Below, piece after piece: positions 51,303 to 54,621 of a stretch of DNA of 54,621 nt. The notes below the pieces were generated by a model, which was not told the origin of the DNA, did no database searches, and saw only the letters and a list, made by a program, of their open reading frames with translations. The stretch covers positions 1 through 54,621 of the forward strand of contig PHEF01000018.1 in assembly GCA_002842875.1 (NCBI GenBank). Direction: 5' to 3'. This DNA is from Alphaproteobacteria bacterium HGW-Alphaproteobacteria-3 (GTDB taxonomy: Bacteria; Pseudomonadota; Alphaproteobacteria; Parvibaculales; Parvibaculaceae). Position numbers and translations under genes: made by a program. Each line of letters begins with the position of its first letter. The first letter of the stretch is position 1.

Positions 51303-52889
51303 CTATTCGACGGCGGCGCTTTGCGCGAAGCGGCGCTTCAGGTGATCGGAGAGACGGAGCGCCAGCGCGACGAGGGTGAGCGTCGGGTTGACGGTTGCGC
51401 CCGTCGTGAAGAGCGACGAGCCCGCAACGAAGAGGTTGGACATCCCGTGGACACGGCAATCGGCATCGACCACACCGCGCTCGGGATCGGCTGCCATGCG
51501 CGTGGTGCCGAGATGGTGGTTGCCCCAGCCCTCTGCCTCGGTCCATTCGTCGCGTTCGGGAAAGAGAACCTGTACGCGCCCCTCGCCCCAGCCGCCAAAG
51601 GCACGGGCGACGGCTTCGAGATTGCCGCGGAGACTGTCGGCATCGGATTTCTTCAGACGCCAGTCGAGCTTCGTGCGCGGCAGTCCGAGCGCATCCTTTT
51701 CGTGAGAGAGGGTGATGCGGCTCGCGGGGTTCGGCTCCTGCTCGGACGCGCAACCGACGCCGATGCGCCAGCCGATTTCGCCGGAGGGCGCGGCGGAGGA
51801 ATTCGTGCTGCGGGCGAGCTGGAGGACGCCGCGAAACATCTCGTCCTCGGCGGTACGGCGTTCCGCAGCCGTGCGTTCTTCGTCGCTTGCGCCCGCAGGG
51901 ACCGCTTCCGGCACCGCCATGACGGGACGAACGGGCGAGAAGGTGATGACCGTGCCGAGGCGCCTGGTGCGGCGAAGATATTCCGGCGCGAACATGAGGC
52001 AGCCACGGATCACGACATTGCCTGCCGGCGTCGTCATCCTCGTATAGGTGCGGTACCACTCGGCGACGAGGGCGCGGTCCGTCACGAGGAAGGTCGCGGG
52101 CGAGGGGATGTGCGGGTGCTCCATGAAGAAGCGCCCGACAATGCCGTTGCGGTTGCCGAGGCCCGCTTTCTCCACACTGTTGGAGAGGAGCAGCATCCGC
52201 GCATTCTCGATGCCGCCCGCCGCCAGCACGCAGACCTTCGGCTTCACCGAGAAGCGGACGCCCGAAAGCGTTTCGATATCGATGCGCTCCACCTCGGCGC
52301 CGTTCTCCGTGGGGACGATTTCGGTCACGTTGCTGTGGAGGTAGCAAGAGACGTTTTTTGCGCGCTCGATGTCCGGCCGGTACTTCTTTCCAAAGCGCGT
52401 GGGCGGGCTGTAGAGGAAGAAGCGCGTTTCGACCTCGCCGCCGGCCAGCGGCATCGGCTTGCCGCCCTCTTCCCAGGCGGAGGCGTCGTCGAAGGCGGGG
52501 GAGCGGATCTGGCAGACCTCGCGGGCGCGCTCATAGAAGGGGTCGAGCTCTGCGCGCGTGACGGGCCAGCCGGAATAAGCCACCCAGTCGCGCTCCTCGA
52601 AGTCGATCGGCTCGAAGGGACGGCACCAGCCGCCCCAGTGATTGGTGGTGCCGCCGAAGTAACGCAGGCGCGAACTTGTGAGCGGGTAGTCGACGCCGAC
52701 GCTCTCGCCCTCGTAGAGGTCCTGCGTTTCGGGGTCGAAGTCGAAGCCGCCGCTTTCGATCAGGGTGACGGAAATGCCGGTGCCCGCGAGCTCGCGGGCA
52801 ATGGAAATGCCTGCCGCGCCCGCGCCGATGATCGCGAGGCCGGTTTCAACGACGGTTCCATCCGGAACCTTGCGTCCGTCGATAAACAT
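51303..52889 (-). CDS. GMC-family FAD oxidoreductase
   Basis: A 528-aa flavoprotein: N-terminal FAD site (LAIIGAGAAGISIARELA), FGGTTNHWGGWC motif, VLAAGGIENARMLL, and the C-terminal active-site region GNHHLGTTRM plus VDADCRVHGMSNLFVAGSSLF. The layout matches GMC dehydrogenases that work with a Tat-signal small subunit and pass electrons to a cytochrome c. Substrate (alcohol or sugar) unknown. Confidence 0.88.
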   Translation of the reverse strand: MFIDGRKVPDGTVVETGLAIIGAGAAGISIARELAGTGISVTLIESGGFDFDPETQDLYEGESVGVDYPLTSSRLRYFGGTTNHWGGWCRPFEPIDFEERDWVAYSGWPVTRAELDPFYERAREVCQIRSPAFDDASAWEEGGKPMPLAGGEVETRFFLYSPPTRFGKKYRPDIERAKNVSCYLHSNVTEIVPTENGAEVERIDIETLSGVRFSVKPKVCVLAAGGIENARMLLLSNSVEKAGLGNRNGIVGRFFMEHPHIPSPATFLVTDRALVAEWYRTYTRMTTPAGNVVIRGCLMFAPEYLRRTRRLGTVITFSPVRPVMAVPEAVPAGASDEERTAAERRTAEDEMFRGVLQLARSTNSSAAPSGEIGWRIGVGCASEQEPNPASRITLSHEKDALGLPRTKLDWRLKKSDADSLRGNLEAVARAFGGWGEGRVQVLFPERDEWTEAEGWGNHHLGTTRMAADPERGVVDADCRVHGMSNLFVAGSSLFTTGATVNPTLTLVALALRLSDHLKRRFAQSAAVE

Positions 52890-53102
52890 GGGATTTCAGG
52901 GTCTCCTGGGAGGCGTGCCTTTCAAGGGCGTGCCAGGGCTTCTTTTTCTGTACCCCTTCATTACCGGGATTCGTGCCGGAATTGCGGCAGTGGAAGGGCC
53001 AGGCCGCCGCCGCCGGATGCCTGAATTGGCTCAATATTACCTCATGGCGCGGCGGAAGCCTTCATTTTCAGCCGTCGGTCTCCGGCGCCAACGACTTGAA
53101 TA

Positions 53103-53122
53103 TGTGGCCCAATTGGGCTACA
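53103..53122. promoter_or_regulatory. Palindromic operator upstream of the RelB/YafQ pair
   Basis: TGTGGCCCAA and TTGGGCTACA form a 20-base palindrome with one mismatch, 30 bases before the antitoxin start. RelB/DinJ-type antitoxins repress their own promoter through such sites. Confidence 0.65.
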
Positions 53123-53152
53123 TGTGGGCTTCAATTTACAGGAGATTCGGCT

Positions 53153-53422
53153 ATGTCCACCAGTGTCGTGCGCGCCCGCGTCGAGGACGACGTGAAGGAG
53201 GACGCGGCAGCCGTGCTTGGCGAGCTCGGGCTGACCGTATCCGACATTATCCGTATGACGCTGACCCGCGTGGCGCGGGAGCGTGCGGTTCCTTTCGAAC
53301 TCATCGCGCCCAACGCAAAAACGCAGGCAGCGATGAAGGAGGGCCGGAAGCTGATCAAAGCACGGCGGGCGCGGTTTTCCAGTGCAGACGATCATCTGAA
53401 TGCCCTCGGAAAAGCCCGCTAG
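53153..53422 (+). CDS. RelB/DinJ-family antitoxin
   Basis: An 89-aa protein with a ribbon-helix-helix start (VVRARVEDDVKEDAAAVLGELGLTVSDIIRMTLTRVA), the RelB/DinJ pattern, and a charged C-terminal tail that would bind the toxin. GGAG precedes the ATG by about eight bases. It overlaps the toxin gene by 23 bases. Confidence 0.88.
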   Translation: MSTSVVRARVEDDVKEDAAAVLGELGLTVSDIIRMTLTRVARERAVPFELIAPNAKTQAAMKEGRKLIKARRARFSSADDHLNALGKAR

Positions 53423-53717
53423 CGGCAAGCGGGCCTCACGGCCGCGCACTTCGGATCACACCAAGGCGTTCGAAAAAGACTGGGTCCGCCTGTCGCGCAC
53501 CGGCCGCTACGATATGGGCCGCCTGAAGGAGGTCATGCTCCTGCTTGTCGCGAATGACGGCCCTCTGCCTGCCGAGTGGAAAGACCATCCGCTCAAGGGC
53601 GCGTGGTCCGACCATCGCGAATGCCATGTCGGTGGCGATTTTCTGCTGATCTACACATGCGATGACAAATCGGTCGTTTTCGAGCGGACCGGCACGCACG
53701 CGGAACTCTTCGAATGA
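53400..53717 (+). CDS. YafQ-family mRNA interferase toxin
   Basis: A 105-aa RelE-superfamily toxin. Catalytic His residues fit the YafQ pattern: WKDHPLKGAWSDHRECHVGGDFLLIY and a C-terminal HAELFE. It cleaves mRNA on the ribosome when freed from its antitoxin. The start overlaps the antitoxin gene. Confidence 0.88.
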   Translation: MPSEKPASGKRASRPRTSDHTKAFEKDWVRLSRTGRYDMGRLKEVMLLLVANDGPLPAEWKDHPLKGAWSDHRECHVGGDFLLIYTCDDKSVVFERTGTHAELFE

Positions 53718-54225
53718 CTGTCTGCCAGTAGACCCTGCCAAGGGGCGGCCGATCTCAGCTTTTCCCACTCAGTTCGTCGAAGAATGCCTTGTCGGCGGCA
53801 AAGCCCGTCGCGGGGCGCGCAAGGACTCTTTCCTGCAGCGGCCGCAGCCGTTCGCGAAGCGGCGAGGCCCCGCCGCTGCAGCGCGTTGCATTTTCCCCGG
53901 ATTGCCGCCCAGGACCTACGCCGGAGGTGCGCTTTTTCATTGTCCGTCCACTCAGCCGTCCGGTTACGGGCCGAACCGCCACGCAATCGCAATAATGTCA
54001 TGCCGCCAAAAAGACGAGCGTCGGGCAGAAGGGTGGCGAAGTCCACATTTTCCCCGTGCTTTGGCGGAAAACGAGCGCGTTTTCGGCTGGACCGGGCGGC
54101 GCGCTCCATGCGACGTTTCCTGCCAACAGGAATTCCCTTCCGGCCAAACGCCGCGGGGGCCGAAAGGCCCACCGACAAGACGGCGCGTTGCCGAGGGAGG
54201 GACGGCATCAAACGGAGGACGACCA
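53718..54225. other. Intergenic region with a VapB-like antitoxin remnant (minus strand)
   Basis: On the minus strand, 53755-53940 encodes a 61-aa product whose end (LQERVLARPATGFAADKAFFDELSGK) resembles the C-terminus of a VapB-family antitoxin; the N-terminal half does not look like a DNA-binding domain and no toxin partner follows. A perfect 10-bp inverted repeat (CTGCAGCGGC 53833-53842, GCCGCTGCAG 53872-53881) lies in it. The rest, 53941-54225, holds nothing I can name except the GGAG site for the next gene. Confidence 0.4.
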
Positions 54226-54621
54226 ATGAAAGATTATCTGAAATTCTACATCAACGGCCAGTGGGTGGACCCGGTCGAGCCGAAGACGCTTGAGGTGATC
54301 AACCCGGCGACCGAAGAGCCCTTCGCGCGGATCAGCATGGGTTCGGCGAAGGACGTGGACAAGGCGGTGGCCGCCGCGAAGGCCGCCTTCCCGAAATTCT
54401 CGACGACGACGAAGCAGGAACGCATCGAGCTGCTGCAGTCGATTATGGCGGTCTATCAGAAGCGCTATGCCGACATCGCCGCCGCGATCACCGAGGAAAT
54501 GGGCGCGCCGAAGGTGCTGTCCGAAAAGGCGCAGGCCGCGATGGGCATTGCGCATCTGAACACCAACCTCGAAATCCTGAAGAAGTACGAATTCGAGGAA
54601 GACAAGGGCCCGACGCGCATC
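54226..54621 (+). CDS. Aldehyde dehydrogenase family protein, 3' end outside window
   Basis: The first 132 residues match the N-terminal part of an NAD(P)-dependent aldehyde dehydrogenase: MKDYLKFYINGQWVDP, VINPATEEPFARISMGS, then VDKAVAAAKAAFPKFSTT and TEEMGAPKVLSEKAQ. The catalytic Cys lies outside the window. GGAG site at 54213-54217. The family is broad and the substrate cannot be assigned. Confidence 0.88.
   Translation, partial: MKDYLKFYINGQWVDPVEPKTLEVINPATEEPFARISMGSAKDVDKAVAAAKAAFPKFSTTTKQERIELLQSIMAVYQKRYADIAAAITEEMGAPKVLSEKAQAAMGIAHLNTNLEILKKYEFEEDKGPTRI

Noticed and set aside
51222..53024. 600-aa plus-strand frame opposite the GMC oxidoreductase
   Set aside because: Shadow of the minus-strand GMC and small-subunit genes, no family features.
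1..54621. CRISPR arrays, rRNA or tRNA genes
   Set aside because: No regularly spaced repeats and no tRNA or rRNA sequence were recognised on reading the window; a covariance-model scan was not possible.

Overview
The window reads as a high-GC alphaproteobacterial chromosome carrying an integrative conjugative element (ICE) or a similar conjugative island, with several acquired blocks beside it. The evidence is a complete P-type trb operon of the kind found in alpha/beta-proteobacterial ICEs, a cbb3 oxidase with NsrR, a SqrR/BigR-type persulfide regulon and the mtnBDC methionine-salvage operon. The genus cannot be read from the sequence. The flanking genes (GMC oxidoreductase, aldehyde dehydrogenase, mtn, sulfide regulon) would suit a Rhizobiales/Parvibaculum-like host, and the 26.6-39.6 kb block looks Rhodobacterales-like; both are inferences from style.

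Layout. (1) 1-13.0 kb: end of an exported protein gene (-), then traG, a CopG-type regulator, trbBCDEJLFGI, DUF2274 and DUF736, all + and mostly overlapping. trbK and trbH are not present. (2) 13.1-14.7 kb: an AbiEi/AbiEii toxin-antitoxin pair behind a long palindromic operator. (3) 14.7-21.9 kb: a mostly minus-strand sulfur/redox cargo cluster (methyltransferase, cysteine desulfurase, DsrE-like protein, porin, two small envelope proteins, TVP38-rhodanese fusion, sterol desaturase-like protein), divergent from an ArsR-rhodanese regulator with a perfect inverted repeat between them. (4) 22.7-24.0 kb: an IS3-family (IS407 group) element with a clear 4-bp target duplication, next to a truncated Toprim gene, a strongly structured leader and a DUF2493 (SLOG) gene. 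(5) 25.6-26.6 kb: phage-like debris with an amber stop, then non-coding sequence.

(6) 26.6-39.6 kb: a respiratory/nitric-oxide block. On + are a MarR-type regulator with four added Cys, a glutaredoxin-like protein, an exported protein, a thioredoxin-like protein and a MOSC protein. On - is a five-gene operon encoding a CuA subunit II, a B-family heme-copper subunit I whose active-site Tyr is replaced by Asn (predicted NO reductase), SCO1, a membrane protein and a formate/nitrite channel. Divergent from it is an NsrR-like Rrf2 regulator. Then, on -, comes nsrR-ccoNOQP-orf53-DUF2189-ccoS. Each heme-copper operon therefore has its own NsrR-type regulator.

(7) 39.7-54.6 kb: mtnBDC; a glycine-zipper lipoprotein; a persulfide regulon (SqrR/BigR-type regulator, rhodanese, RND pump plus adaptor, DUF2892 protein, sulfide:quinone oxidoreductase, ETHE1/Blh-type metallohydrolase); mtgA; a GMC oxidoreductase with its small Tat-exported subunit; a RelB/YafQ-type toxin-antitoxin pair; and the start of an aldehyde dehydrogenase gene.

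The two sulfur clusters use different ArsR-type sensors. The most unusual content is the paired NsrR / heme-copper operons in block 6.
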